A stretch of DNA of 64,000 nt, from assembly GCA_965206975.1 (NCBI GenBank), contig OZ242253.1, positions 806,001-870,000 on the forward strand. The letters run 5' to 3'. The notes under the pieces are model-generated. The model was not told the DNA's origin. It saw nothing but the letters and a program-made list of their open reading frames with translations, and did not search any database. This document shows, piece by piece, positions 25,466 to 34,824 of this stretch (its first letter is position 1; each line of letters opens with the position of its first letter). The translations under genes were made by a program, and so were the position numbers. This DNA is from JAAXGI01 sp965206975. Its GTDB lineage: Bacteria > Gemmatimonadota > Gemmatimonadetes > Longimicrobiales > Gaopeijiaceae.

Positions 25466-25550
25466 ATCACTGGAACGAGAGCGGGCGGGCGGCTCCGGAG
25501 CTACCGGAAAGGCCCTGACGCGAGGAACAGGATCGATTCAGGAGGCGTGT

Positions 25551-26603
25551 GTGGATCTCGAGAATGCGACGGCGGTGGAGACGGTCGAGGCCCCGCCGGA
25601 GAGCAGGAGCGACGTCGAGCTTGCGGACCGGATGCGGTCGAGCCGGGACGCGATCCTCGCGGAGGTGGGGAAGCGGATCGTGGGACAGCGGGACGTCCTC
25701 GACCAGGTGCTCCTCTCCCTCTACGTCGGGGGGAACAGCCTCATCATCGGGGTACCGGGGCTCGCCAAGACGATGATCATTCACGTCATGGCGCAGGTCC
25801 TCGACCTCGACTTCTCGCGGATCCAGTTCACACCGGACCTGATGCCTTCGGACATCACGGGCACCGAGATCCTCCAGGAAGATCCCGCCTCCAGCCGGAG
25901 GCATATGACCTTCCGGCCCGGTCCGATCTTCGCGAACATCGTGCTCGCCGACGAGATCAACCGTACCCCCCCAAAGACGCAGGCCGCGCTCCTTGAGGCG
26001 ATGCAGGAGCACCGCGTGACGGTCCAGGGTGTGACGTACACGCTCGAGGAGCCCTTCTACGTCTTCGCGACCCAGAACCCGATCGAGCTCGAGGGCACCT
26101 ACCCCCTCCCCGAGGCCCAGCTCGACCGCTTCATGTTCGAGATCGTGATCGAGCACCTCCCCGAAAACGAGGAATTCGACGTCGTTCGCGAGACGACGGG
26201 CGTCCTCAAGGGCGACCCGAAGAGCGTCGTCACGAAGGAGGAGATCGTCCAGTTCCAGCAGCTCGTCCGCCGGGTCCTCGTCTCGGATGCGGTCGCCGGC
26301 TACGCGCTGAGCATCGTGCGGGCCACCCGCCCGGAGGCGGACGGATCGCTCGACTTCGTCCGGCAGTGGATCGCCTACGGAGCGAGCGTGCGCGCCGCGC
26401 AGTACCTCGTCCTCGGAGGGAAGGCGCGGGCGCTCACGCGCGGACGCTTCGCGGTGGATTTCGAGGACATCCGCGCCCTCGCGCACCCGGTTCTCCGCCA
26501 CCGGATCCTCGCCAACTTCCAAGCGCAGTCCGAGGGCGTGACGACGGGCCAGTTGGTGGACCGGCTCCTCAAGGCCGTCCCCGAGCCGAAGTCGGGGATG
26601 TAG
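25551..26603 (+). CDS. MoxR-family AAA+ ATPase
   Basis: A 350-residue cytosolic ATPase. The GTG at 25551 has AGGAGG five bases upstream. The Walker A motif is GVPGLAKT (67-74), Walker B is VLADEINR (Asp134, Glu135), and sensor and arginine-finger regions include ATQNPIELEGTYPLPEAQLDRF. The C-terminal lid contains AYGASVRAAQYL and ALAHPVLRHRI. MoxR ATPases act as chaperones with vWA-domain partners in metal insertion or complex assembly. Here DUF58 and BatA-like partners follow directly (11 bp, then an overlap), the classical order. Clearly a real, intact gene. Confidence 0.95.
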   Translation: MDLENATAVETVEAPPESRSDVELADRMRSSRDAILAEVGKRIVGQRDVLDQVLLSLYVGGNSLIIGVPGLAKTMIIHVMAQVLDLDFSRIQFTPDLMPSDITGTEILQEDPASSRRHMTFRPGPIFANIVLADEINRTPPKTQAALLEAMQEHRVTVQGVTYTLEEPFYVFATQNPIELEGTYPLPEAQLDRFMFEIVIEHLPENEEFDVVRETTGVLKGDPKSVVTKEEIVQFQQLVRRVLVSDAVAGYALSIVRATRPEADGSLDFVRQWIAYGASVRAAQYLVLGGKARALTRGRFAVDFEDIRALAHPVLRHRILANFQAQSEGVTTGQLVDRLLKAVPEPKSGM

Positions 26604-26614
26604 GGGGAGGGGCG

Positions 26615-27562
26615 ATGCCTGCGGAGAACGCGTGGAGCCAGGGCCGGGTCGGACCGGGCGCGCAGTTCCTCGACCCGAAGACGCTTCAACGGATCGGGAG
26701 CCTGGAGCTCGTCGCGCGCGGCGTCGTCGAGGGATTCCTACAGGGCCTCCATCGCTCCCCCTTCGTCGGGCAGTCGATGGACTTCGCGGAGTACCGCCCC
26801 TACGTGGTCGGCGACGACCCGCGCCGCGTCGACTGGAAGGTCTTCGCCCGGACGGAACGGTACTACGTGAAGGAGTACGAGGCCGAGACGAATGCGAACT
26901 TCACCGTCCTTCTCGACTGCTCGCACTCGATGGCCTTCGGGGACGGGGAGCTCACGAAGTTCGACTACGCACGCTACCTCGCCGCGTGCCTCTCGTTCCT
27001 CGCGCGGAAGCAGGGCGACCGCGTGGGGATCCTGACCTTCGACTCCGAAGTCCGTGACGTCGTCCCCTGCTCCGCCCGCCACCTCGAGCTCGTGCTCCTC
27101 ACGATCAGTCGCGCGGGCGCCGAGCGGCGGGGTGATTTCGGGCTCGCCCTCCAGGACGTGACGAGCCGGCGGACGAGAAAGGGGCTCGTAGCGCTCATCT
27201 CGGATCTCTACGTCGAGCCGGAGAAGCTCAGGGGGCCGCTCAACCGTCTCCGGGAGGTCGGAAATGATGTCATGGTCTTCCACGTCCTCGACCCGGCGGA
27301 GCGGAACCTTCCGTACGAGGGGAAGTTCACCCTCGAGGACATGGAGACCCAGGAGATCCTCCCGATGACGCCGGAAGAGCTCAGGAAGGAGTACAGTGAG
27401 CTTTTCGCCGCGCATATCGCCGAGGTCCGTCGGGTCCTCGTCGGCGCCGGGACCGATCACGTCCTGGTGGATACGGGCGAGCCGCTCGACCAGGTACTCT
27501 TTCACTACCTCCTGTCACGGCAGGAGCGGATGCGGAGGGGACAGTGGGCGTCTCTTTCCTGA
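26615..27562 (+). CDS. DUF58-family protein with vWA-like fold
   Basis: A 315-residue protein. The ATG at 26615 is preceded by GGGGGAGGGG. The DUF58 core is clear: LHRSPFVGQSMDFAEYRPY and VGDDPRRVDWKVFART (about residues 45-80), then a MIDAS-type DCSHS (101-105) and LISDLYVEPEKL. No transmembrane helix is evident, so it is probably a cytosolic partner of the MoxR ATPase encoded just upstream. Its last 19 bases overlap the next gene, which starts at GTG 27544. Confidence 0.94.
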   Translation: MPAENAWSQGRVGPGAQFLDPKTLQRIGSLELVARGVVEGFLQGLHRSPFVGQSMDFAEYRPYVVGDDPRRVDWKVFARTERYYVKEYEAETNANFTVLLDCSHSMAFGDGELTKFDYARYLAACLSFLARKQGDRVGILTFDSEVRDVVPCSARHLELVLLTISRAGAERRGDFGLALQDVTSRRTRKGLVALISDLYVEPEKLRGPLNRLREVGNDVMVFHVLDPAERNLPYEGKFTLEDMETQEILPMTPEELRKEYSELFAAHIAEVRRVLVGAGTDHVLVDTGEPLDQVLFHYLLSRQERMRRGQWASLS

Positions 27563-29763
27563 CACCTCTCTTCCTCGCCGGCTTCATCGGCGTCATGGTG
27601 CCGCTCATCATCCACCTGATCCGGCGGCACCGGGGACGGGTGATTCCCTTCCCCTCGCTCATGTTCCTCAGGCGGCTCCCCGTCGAGACGGTCCAGCGGC
27701 GGACGCTTCGCGACTGGCCCCTCCTCCTCCTTCGTATCGGGGCCCTCGTACTGATCGCGCTCGCCTTCGCCCGGCCGGTGCTACAGCTCGGCACCGAGGA
27801 GGACGGTGTCGCGGGCGATCCGCTCCGGGAGGTCGTGCTCGTCGTGGACCGTTCGTGGAGCATGGCGGGAAGCGAGCGGTGGGAGCGGGCGATGGACGAG
27901 GCCCGGGACGCGCTCGGCGGCCTCGTGAGCCCCGACCGCGCCTCGCTCGTCCTCTTCGACGCCATCGGCCGCGTCGCCGTCGAACCCACGCTCGATCCCG
28001 GCCGCGTCCAGGCGGTGCTCGACACGGTTCAGCCCGGGTGGGGCGGGACGCAGATTGGGGCCGGACTCCAGGCGGCGAGCGGGATCCTGCAGGCCTCGGA
28101 CCGATCACGGCGGGAGATCGTCCTCATCTCCGACTTCCAGCGCCGGGGGTGGGAGGACGGTCCGAGAGACCCGATCCCGGAGGGCACGGCGTTCGTGACA
28201 GCGGACGTGGGAGACGACGGGCTAGGATCAATGATCGTCTCGGACGTGACCCTCGATTACAGCTTCCAAGAGGGCCGTCAACGGGTCCGCCCGGCGGCGA
28301 GGGTGATCCGGCAGGGAGGGGAAACGCCCGCCCGCGCGGAGGTCGTGATCGAGGTGGACGGCCAGCAGATCGAGGCGGAGACGGTCGAGATCCCCTCCGA
28401 CGGGGCGCTCTCCGTCCCCTTCGCACCGATCACCGTCCCGGAGGAGGGGATCCGGGGCATGGTGCGGGTGGACCCGGAGGGAGGCACGGAGAGCGAGCCA
28501 TTCCGCTTCGTTGTCTCGGCGAGCGAGATCCTCTCCGTGGTCCTGGTGGAGGAGACGGGCGTCCTCGGAGGGGGGGGGGCACCCTACCTCAGAAGCGCGC
28601 TCGACGTGCAGGGGGGTGTGCCGATGCAGGTCGAGACGCGGCGAACGGCGAGCCTCTCGGCGAACGAGCTCGAGGGCGTCGACCTCGTCATCCTGAACGA
28701 CGTCCCCCTCCCCGCCGGGGGATCCGCGACGGCGCTCCAGGCCCACGTACGGAGGGGCGGCGGGCTCCTCGTGACCTCGGGGCCGGGGAGCGATCCCGAG
28801 AGCTGGAGCTCGGCATGGAACGAGTTCCTCCCCGCCCGCCCGGGCGAGATCATCGAGCGGGACCCCGCCCGGGGAGCGAGCCTCGCGCAGGTGGACCGGG
28901 ATCACCCGATCTTCACCGTCTTCGGGGGGGAGAGCGGGAGCGGGCTCGGCGCGCCGAGATTCTTCCGCTATCGGCGCCTCAACGTACCCGAGCCGGAGCC
29001 CACCGCCGACGGAGAGGAGAGTGCCGGGGAGGAGCCGGATCCGCGGGTCCTCGCCCGATTCGACGACGGCGCGCCGGCGCTCGCTCAGCGCACGGTGGGC
29101 GCAGGGCGCGTCCTCGTCTGGAGCTCCACCTTCGACAACGAGTGGAGCGACTTCCCCCTGCACTCGGTCTTCCTCCCCGTCGTGAGGGAGATCGTGCAGT
29201 TCACGGGGGCACGGCGCGAGAGCGTCCCCTACTTCACGGTGGGCCAGCCCCTCGACGCCCGCTTCCTCCTCATCGAGGCGGGGCTCCTTGAGGAGGGAGC
29301 AGCACCGGCCGGGGAGACGGGGGGCGGGGCGGACGCCCCGGGTCCGGTCCTCGGGCTCCTCGTGGGCCCCGACGGCTCGGCCCTCGAGCTCACTCCGTCC
29401 GGGGGCGCGCTCCTCCAGCTCGCCTCCCCCGGGTTCTACGAGGTTCGGGAGGAGGAGGACGCCAACACGGGATGGGTCCTCGCGGTGAACGCGGACGTCC
29501 GGGAGGCGGACCTTGCGAGGATCGACCCCGAGGAGCTGACGCTCGCGGTGGCCCCGTCGAGCGCGGAGGAGAGCGCAGCCGTGGGAGGGAACCTGGTGGC
29601 CGGAGGCGATCTCTCCCAGGGGAGCGATGCCCGCACGGGGCTCGAGGACGGCGAGCGAAGGCAGGGCGCGTGGCGGTTTCTTCTCCTCGGGGCGATTCTC
29701 TTCCTCCTCGGCGAGACGCTCCTCGCCGGGCGGAAGAAGCCGCTGGCGAAGCAGGCCAGATAG
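27544..29763 (+). CDS. BatA-like membrane protein (aerotolerance N-terminal domain plus vWA)
   Basis: A 739-residue protein. The GTG at 27544 has GGAGGGG a few bases upstream and lies inside the DUF58 gene. The N-terminus FLTPLFLAGFIGVMVPLIIH is the BatA/aerotolerance-type N-terminal membrane domain, followed by a second helix (about 58-80). The vWA domain has MIDAS DRSWS (102-106) and IVLISDFQRRGW. Later parts include beta-sandwich strands and an amidotransferase-like LVILNDVPLP...RRGGGLLVTSGPG region. A C-terminal helix (FLLLGAILFLLGETLLAG) anchors it. It lies between DUF58 and DUF4175 genes in the same transcript. Confidence 0.9.
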   Translation: MGVSFLTPLFLAGFIGVMVPLIIHLIRRHRGRVIPFPSLMFLRRLPVETVQRRTLRDWPLLLLRIGALVLIALAFARPVLQLGTEEDGVAGDPLREVVLVVDRSWSMAGSERWERAMDEARDALGGLVSPDRASLVLFDAIGRVAVEPTLDPGRVQAVLDTVQPGWGGTQIGAGLQAASGILQASDRSRREIVLISDFQRRGWEDGPRDPIPEGTAFVTADVGDDGLGSMIVSDVTLDYSFQEGRQRVRPAARVIRQGGETPARAEVVIEVDGQQIEAETVEIPSDGALSVPFAPITVPEEGIRGMVRVDPEGGTESEPFRFVVSASEILSVVLVEETGVLGGGGAPYLRSALDVQGGVPMQVETRRTASLSANELEGVDLVILNDVPLPAGGSATALQAHVRRGGGLLVTSGPGSDPESWSSAWNEFLPARPGEIIERDPARGASLAQVDRDHPIFTVFGGESGSGLGAPRFFRYRRLNVPEPEPTADGEESAGEEPDPRVLARFDDGAPALAQRTVGAGRVLVWSSTFDNEWSDFPLHSVFLPVVREIVQFTGARRESVPYFTVGQPLDARFLLIEAGLLEEGAAPAGETGGGADAPGPVLGLLVGPDGSALELTPSGGALLQLASPGFYEVREEEDANTGWVLAVNADVREADLARIDPEELTLAVAPSSAEESAAVGGNLVAGGDLSQGSDARTGLEDGERRQGAWRFLLLGAILFLLGETLLAGRKKPLAKQAR

Positions 29764-29811
29764 GCGTACCGTAGAGTGGGTATTCGGCGGCCCGATACGC
29801 GGAGCGGGGTC

Positions 29812-32800
29812 ATGGGGAAGCGATTCGAGGGCGGGGAGCGAAGGGAACTTCGGAACGTCGTCCAGACCGTGCGCCGCCGGTGGCGGCTCCGGACGATCCT
29901 CCGCGGGGTCCTGTACTCGACGGTATCGATCGTCTCGGCGCTCGTAATCGTCCAGCTCCTCGTCGAGGCGTGGCCCTGGGGGCCCCGGAGCGCGGCGGTC
30001 GCCACCGGCGTTCTCTACATCGGCGCCGCCCTCGTCACCGCTGTCACGCTCCTCAGGCCCATCCTCCGCCGCGTCTCCGACCGCCAGGTCGTCCTCTACC
30101 TGCGGGAACACGAGCCCAACCTGAGGTCGGAGATCCTCACGGCGGTCGAGGCGCTCGAGGCGGAAGCGGACCCGCGGAGGGCCCAGCTCCTCGACGGCCT
30201 CATCCGCTCCGCCGTCCTTCGCGCGCGCGCCGTCGCCGGGGGGCGGCGGGTCGACGAGGAGCCGATCCGGCGCCTCTCCTGGTGGAGCGCGGGGGTGGCG
30301 ACCGCCGTCGTGCTCCTCCTGCTCACCGATCCGCTCGGGCTTCGCGAGGAGGAGGCGCCGGACCTCCTTCGCCCGTGGACGTCCGTCGTGCTTCCCCCGC
30401 CGCTCGCGATCCAGCTCCTCCCCGGGGATACGGTCCTCCCGAGGGGCGCCGAGCTCCATATCGCGGCACGGCTCGAAGGGTTCGACTCCGAAGAGGTCGA
30501 AGTGGCCTTCCAGTCGGAGGAGGGGACCGAGTGGGAGCGCTGGCCCATGCTCATCCAAGACGAGGAGGTCGGGGATCACGAGTTCGTGCTCTTCCGGGTG
30601 GAGGAGCCGATGGACTACTTCGCCGAGGCGGCCGGCGTTCGCTCCGGGACCTACCGGATCGATGTCGTCGATCTCCCGTACGTCGCACGCCTCGAACTCG
30701 AGCTCCATCACCCCGCCTACACGCGCCTGCCCCCGGAGGTCATCGAGTCAGCCGGAGACATCTTCGTCCTCCCCGGCACCCGGGTCGTGGTTCGGGCGGA
30801 ACCGACGGTCCCGATCCCCGCCGCCCGCATCGTCCTCGACGAGGTGGGCGAGGTGGCGATGACCCTGGACGCAGAGGCCCGGCTCACCGGCGAGTTCGTG
30901 GCGGAAGAGCCGGGATTCTACCGGATCGATCTCGAGGACGACGAGGGGACGACGCACCGCGGCAGCCCCGATCACCTGATCGACATCGTGGAGGACCTCC
31001 CCCCGATCGTATCGATCGAGAGACCCGCGAGGGATGTCCGCGTCACCTCCGTGGAAGAGGTGTACGTGGAGGCCGAGGCCTCGGACGACTACGCCGTCGC
31101 CACCATGGAGCTGATCTTCTCTGTGAACGGTGGTCCGGAGGACATGATCCCTCTCCTCTCTGGATCGGAGTCGCGTCTGAGCGAGGTCTCCGCCGGCCAC
31201 ACCTTCTTCCTCGAGGACTACGACCTTCAGCCCGGAGACCTCGTCTCCTATCACGTCCGCGTGCTCGACAACGGGCCGCTGGCCGAGGAGCGGGAGGCAC
31301 GTACCGACCTCTTCTTCATCGAGGTCCGCCCGTTCTCCCAGGACTTCCGCCAGGCGGAACAGGGAGGCGGCGGGGGCGGGGGTGGAGGGGGCGGGGGTGA
31401 TCCGATGGCTGGGCAGTTCTCCGAGCGCCAGAGGGAGATCGTGACCGCCACCTTTAACGTGGGCCGCGACTGGCGCCAGATCGCCCCCGAGCTCCTTGAA
31501 GAGGACATCGCCACGATCGCGCTCTCGCAGGGGAGCCTGATGGAGGAGGTCCGAAGCTTCCTCGCGGAGCTCCAGGGCCGTCTGCAACGGGCACCGGAGG
31601 AGATGCGCCAGGTCGCCGACGAGCTCCCCCTCGCGACGGCAGAGATGGAAGCAGCGCTGGCGGCCCTCGAAGAGAACGAGACCGGTGAGGCGCTCGCTCC
31701 GGAGCAGCGCGCCCTCCAGCACCTCCTCAGAGCCGAGTCCGTCTTCCGCGAGATCCAGCTCGCGCAGCAGCAGAACCAGGGCGGGGGTGGGGGTGGGGCG
31801 AGCGGCGCGGAGATCCGGGAGGATCTCGCGGACTTCTTCGATCTGGAGATGGAGCGGCTCCGCAATCAGTACGAGGAGCTGCAGCGGGGCCAGCGCCAGC
31901 AGATGGACCAAGAGCTCAACTCGGCGCTCGAGCGGCTGAAGGAGCTCGCCCGGCGGCAGGAACAGGAGCAGGAGCGGCTCCAGCGCGTGGCCGAACGGCT
32001 CCCGCCCGGAGCGGCGGGTGCCGGGGGCGAGAGCCAGCGCCGCCTGGCGGAGGAAGCCGAAGAGCTCGCACGTGAGCTGGAGAGACTGTCGCGGGAATAC
32101 TCGTCCCCCGAGCTCGCCCAGACGGCCCGGGAGCTTGAGGAAGCCGCAAACGCGATGCGCCGCTCCGCCACTGCCCGGAACCAGAGCGGCGTGGGGCAGG
32201 CGAGCGCGGCGCAGGAGGCGCTCGAGGAAGCCCGCCGGCTCCTCGAACGGGATCAGACGAACCGGCTCGGGCGAGACGCCCAGGACGCAGTCGCCGAGAC
32301 GGAGCGTGCGCTTGAGCGGCAACGGGAGATCGAGGCGGCGGTAGCGGATATGCCGACCGGGCTCGCGGGGAGGGCCGAAGCGCTGCCCCCCATCCTGGAC
32401 CAGAAGGATCAGTTGATCGAGGAGCTCGAGAACCTCGAGGGCGAGCTGAACCGGCTGGCGGACGAGGCGGAGGATCCGCGGGCGGAGCGGGGGTTCCGGG
32501 AGGCAGCCTCCGCGATTCGGGATGGTCAGCTCCCCGACCGTATCGACTTTTCGAAGAGTCTGGTCGCGTCCTCGAGGCCGGAACAGTCCGAGGAGTTCGA
32601 GGAGCAGATCACTGACTTGATCGAGGAGCTCTCCGCGCAGGTGCAGACCGCCGCCGGAACGCTCGATCCGGATGCGACCGACCCGGCTGCCGAGTTCGCC
32701 GAGAGGACGCGCGAGTTGGTCCGGGCGGCGGAGTCGATGGAGGAACGAGCCCGCCAGGCAGCCGAGGGCGAGCAGGCCGGAGGCGAGGCGCAGGGAGGCG

Positions 32801-33297
32801 AAGGGCAGCCCGGCGGAGAACCCTCGGACGGTCAGCAATCCGGCGGTCAGCAGACCGGGGGACAGCAAGCAGGCGGTCAGCAGGCGGGAGGCGGGAACCA
32901 GTTCGGCGGGAACCGCCTCGGGCCGGGCGGCCCCGGGGGGTGGTTCGATGGGGACATCGCGCGCCAGCTCAGCCGGGAGGCAGGGGAACGCCGATTCCAG
33001 GCAGAGTCGCTCCGGGACCGCCTCGCGGAAGCGGGGGCACCACGCGAGAGTCTCGAGGGCCTCGAGGGCGTGATCGGCTCATTCCAGAGGCTCGAGGCGC
33101 TCGGGATCTACGGAGAGCCGCGCGCCCTCGCCGAGCTCCAGCGGGAGCTGATCGAGAGCCTCCGGGAGCTCGACTTCGACATCCGCCGGCACTTCGCCAC
33201 CGAAAGCCGTGAGGGCCCCACGGTCATCGGCTCGGGGGAGGTGCCCGAGGGCTACCAGGATCTCGTTGAGGAGTACTTCCGGAGCCTCGCCAGGTAG
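29812..33297 (+). CDS. DUF4175-family membrane protein with long coiled coil and Gly/Gln repeats
   Basis: An 1161-residue protein. I chose ATG 29812 (GGAG eight bases upstream) over GTG 29776. Two transmembrane segments occur near the start (about residues 37-57 and 62-85) and a third near 160-175. Immunoglobulin-like strands follow to about residue 510, then a run of Gly residues (about 519-530). A very long Glu/Gln/Arg/Leu-rich coiled coil fills most of the rest. A QQxGGQQ low-complexity segment (about 985-1035) precedes a final helical domain. This is the usual layout of DUF4175 proteins found beside MoxR/BatA genes. Its function is unknown; a periplasm-spanning scaffold is plausible. Confidence 0.85.
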   Translation: MGKRFEGGERRELRNVVQTVRRRWRLRTILRGVLYSTVSIVSALVIVQLLVEAWPWGPRSAAVATGVLYIGAALVTAVTLLRPILRRVSDRQVVLYLREHEPNLRSEILTAVEALEAEADPRRAQLLDGLIRSAVLRARAVAGGRRVDEEPIRRLSWWSAGVATAVVLLLLTDPLGLREEEAPDLLRPWTSVVLPPPLAIQLLPGDTVLPRGAELHIAARLEGFDSEEVEVAFQSEEGTEWERWPMLIQDEEVGDHEFVLFRVEEPMDYFAEAAGVRSGTYRIDVVDLPYVARLELELHHPAYTRLPPEVIESAGDIFVLPGTRVVVRAEPTVPIPAARIVLDEVGEVAMTLDAEARLTGEFVAEEPGFYRIDLEDDEGTTHRGSPDHLIDIVEDLPPIVSIERPARDVRVTSVEEVYVEAEASDDYAVATMELIFSVNGGPEDMIPLLSGSESRLSEVSAGHTFFLEDYDLQPGDLVSYHVRVLDNGPLAEEREARTDLFFIEVRPFSQDFRQAEQGGGGGGGGGGGGDPMAGQFSERQREIVTATFNVGRDWRQIAPELLEEDIATIALSQGSLMEEVRSFLAELQGRLQRAPEEMRQVADELPLATAEMEAALAALEENETGEALAPEQRALQHLLRAESVFREIQLAQQQNQGGGGGGASGAEIREDLADFFDLEMERLRNQYEELQRGQRQQMDQELNSALERLKELARRQEQEQERLQRVAERLPPGAAGAGGESQRRLAEEAEELARELERLSREYSSPELAQTARELEEAANAMRRSATARNQSGVGQASAAQEALEEARRLLERDQTNRLGRDAQDAVAETERALERQREIEAAVADMPTGLAGRAEALPPILDQKDQLIEELENLEGELNRLADEAEDPRAERGFREAASAIRDGQLPDRIDFSKSLVASSRPEQSEEFEEQITDLIEELSAQVQTAAGTLDPDATDPAAEFAERTRELVRAAESMEERARQAAEGEQAGGEAQGGEGQPGGEPSDGQQSGGQQTGGQQAGGQQAGGGNQFGGNRLGPGGPGGWFDGDIARQLSREAGERRFQAESLRDRLAEAGAPRESLEGLEGVIGSFQRLEALGIYGEPRALAELQRELIESLRELDFDIRRHFATESREGPTVIGSGEVPEGYQDLVEEYFRSLAR

Positions 33298-33317
33298 TTT
33301 TTGAACCCGGTTCAGCC

Positions 33318-34676
33318 ATGCGACGCATTCGTTGGATCCTCGGCGCCGTCCTTCCCGTAGCCGCTCTCCTCGGAGCGACCAGGCTCTCCTCCGCGCACGA
33401 GATCCCGGCGACCGTCACGGTCCAGACCTACATCCGGGCAGACGGCGACGTCCTCCGGATGCTGGTCCGCGTCCCACTCGCATCGATGCGGGACATCCAG
33501 TTCCCGCTCCGGGGTCCCGGCTACATCATGATCGAGGAGGCGGACCCGTACCTCCGGGACGCCGCCGTCCTCTGGCTCGTCGACTACCTGCAGCTCTTCG
33601 AGAACGACGAACTTCTTGATCGCCCCGAGGTCGCGGCGACCCGGATCTCACTTCCCTCCGACCGGTCTTTCGTCTCCTTCGACAGCGCACTCGCGCAAAT
33701 CCTGGGGCCTCCCCTCCCGGCCACGACGGATCTGGTCTGGAACCAGGCAATGCTCGACGTGGTGCTCGACTACGCGATCGAATCCGACGAGTCGCGGTTC
33801 TCGATCTTGTCCGAGCTCTCGCACCTGGGCCTCACGACGACGACGATCCTTCGCTTCGACCTCCCGGGGAGCGAGGAGCGCCTCTATCAGTTCAATGGAA
33901 ATCCCGGGCTTGTCGATCTCGACCCGAGGTGGTATCAGGCCTTCCTCCAATTCGTGGAACTCGGCTTCTTCCACATCCTCGACGGGATCGACCACCTCCT
34001 CTTCCTCCTCTGCCTCATCATCCCCTTCCGGCGCATCGTGCCGCTGATCACCCTCGTGACTTCCTTCACGGTCGCTCACTCGATCACGCTCGGAGCATCG
34101 GCATTCGGGTATGCGCCTTCCGCGCTCTGGTTTCCCCCGCTCGTGGAGACACTGATCGCGCTCTCGATTGTCTTCATGGCGCTTGAGAATATCGTGGGGG
34201 CGAATCTGCAGAGGCGCTGGCTCGTCGCCTTCGGCTTCGGGCTCGTGCACGGCTTCGGATTCTCTTTCGCGCTGCGCGAGTCGCTGCAGTTCGCCGGCTC
34301 CCACCTCGTGACCTCGCTCCTCGCCTTCAACGTCGGCGTGGAGATCGGGCAGATCGCGGTACTCCTTGTGGCCGTCCCCGCCCTCGTCCTCCTCCTCCGG
34401 CATGTGGTGGCGGAGCGGAGCGGCGTGATCATCATGTCCGCCCTCATCGCCCACACCTCGTGGCACTGGATGGCGGACCGTTGGGGGACGCTGCAGGCGT
34501 ATACGATCTCCCTCCCGCCCCTCGACATCGTCTTCCTCCTCACCCTGGTCCGCTGGGCCATGGCGATCCTGATCCTCACCGGCCTCGCCTGGCTCATGAA
34601 GGGGATCTTCGGAAAACTCGAAGAGATCGCAGGGGGAGCCGGATCCACGGGCTCGAGTCCCCAGGTCGAGCTCTAG
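33318..34676 (+). CDS. HupE/UreJ-like membrane protein with exported N-terminal domain
   Basis: A 452-residue protein. A signal peptide (about 1-26, ending SSAHE) is followed by an exported domain of about 180 residues. A HupE/UreJ_2-type membrane domain of about seven helices comes next, with conserved His motifs HILDGIDHLLFLLCLI, FTVAHSITL, GLVHGFGFSF and HTSWHWM. HupE/UreJ relatives are linked to nickel or cobalt uptake, but this large version is common without urease or hydrogenase genes, and none are seen here. It follows DUF4175 by 20 bp and lacks an obvious Shine-Dalgarno sequence. Metal transport is a guess from the His pattern. Confidence 0.85.
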   Translation: MRRIRWILGAVLPVAALLGATRLSSAHEIPATVTVQTYIRADGDVLRMLVRVPLASMRDIQFPLRGPGYIMIEEADPYLRDAAVLWLVDYLQLFENDELLDRPEVAATRISLPSDRSFVSFDSALAQILGPPLPATTDLVWNQAMLDVVLDYAIESDESRFSILSELSHLGLTTTTILRFDLPGSEERLYQFNGNPGLVDLDPRWYQAFLQFVELGFFHILDGIDHLLFLLCLIIPFRRIVPLITLVTSFTVAHSITLGASAFGYAPSALWFPPLVETLIALSIVFMALENIVGANLQRRWLVAFGFGLVHGFGFSFALRESLQFAGSHLVTSLLAFNVGVEIGQIAVLLVAVPALVLLLRHVVAERSGVIIMSALIAHTSWHWMADRWGTLQAYTISLPPLDIVFLLTLVRWAMAILILTGLAWLMKGIFGKLEEIAGGAGSTGSSPQVEL

Positions 34677-34718
34677 CAGCCTGGACTGCCCGCCCCACGC
34701 GTCGGGGGAACCGGCTTG

Positions 34719-34747
34719 TTGCCGTGCCCGGCGCGCGGCAATAGACT
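34719..34747 (+). promoter_or_regulatory. candidate promoter with inverted repeat
   Basis: TTGCCG (34719-34724), a 17-bp spacer and TAGACT (34742-34747), each with four of six consensus matches, lie upstream of the Met-rich exported protein. The -35 box pairs with CGGCAA (34736-34741) as a 6-bp inverted repeat, which could be an operator or the terminator stem of the preceding HupE-like gene. Confidence 0.4.
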
Positions 34748-34824
34748 AGATGAGTCGGGTCGCCTTGGAGCTGTTCAGCGGGCCGGTGCCCTCGTCCATC
34801 CAAAATCGTTCAACCCCGACTCCC

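Noticed and set aside
31366..31400. G-rich run as a frameshift hotspot in the DUF4175 gene
   Set aside because: The frame stays intact on both sides and encodes a plausible poly-Gly hinge, so no break is indicated.
28228..32868. Two very long minus-strand open frames opposite the BatA-like and DUF4175 genes
   Set aside because: Same antisense effect; low-complexity, no signal peptides, domains or ribosome-binding sites, and they would collide with an intact operon.
33302..33314. TGAACCCGGTTCA palindrome before the HupE-like gene as an operator
   Set aside because: It is short, lies within an operon gap of 20 bp, and such GC-centred palindromes are expected by chance here.
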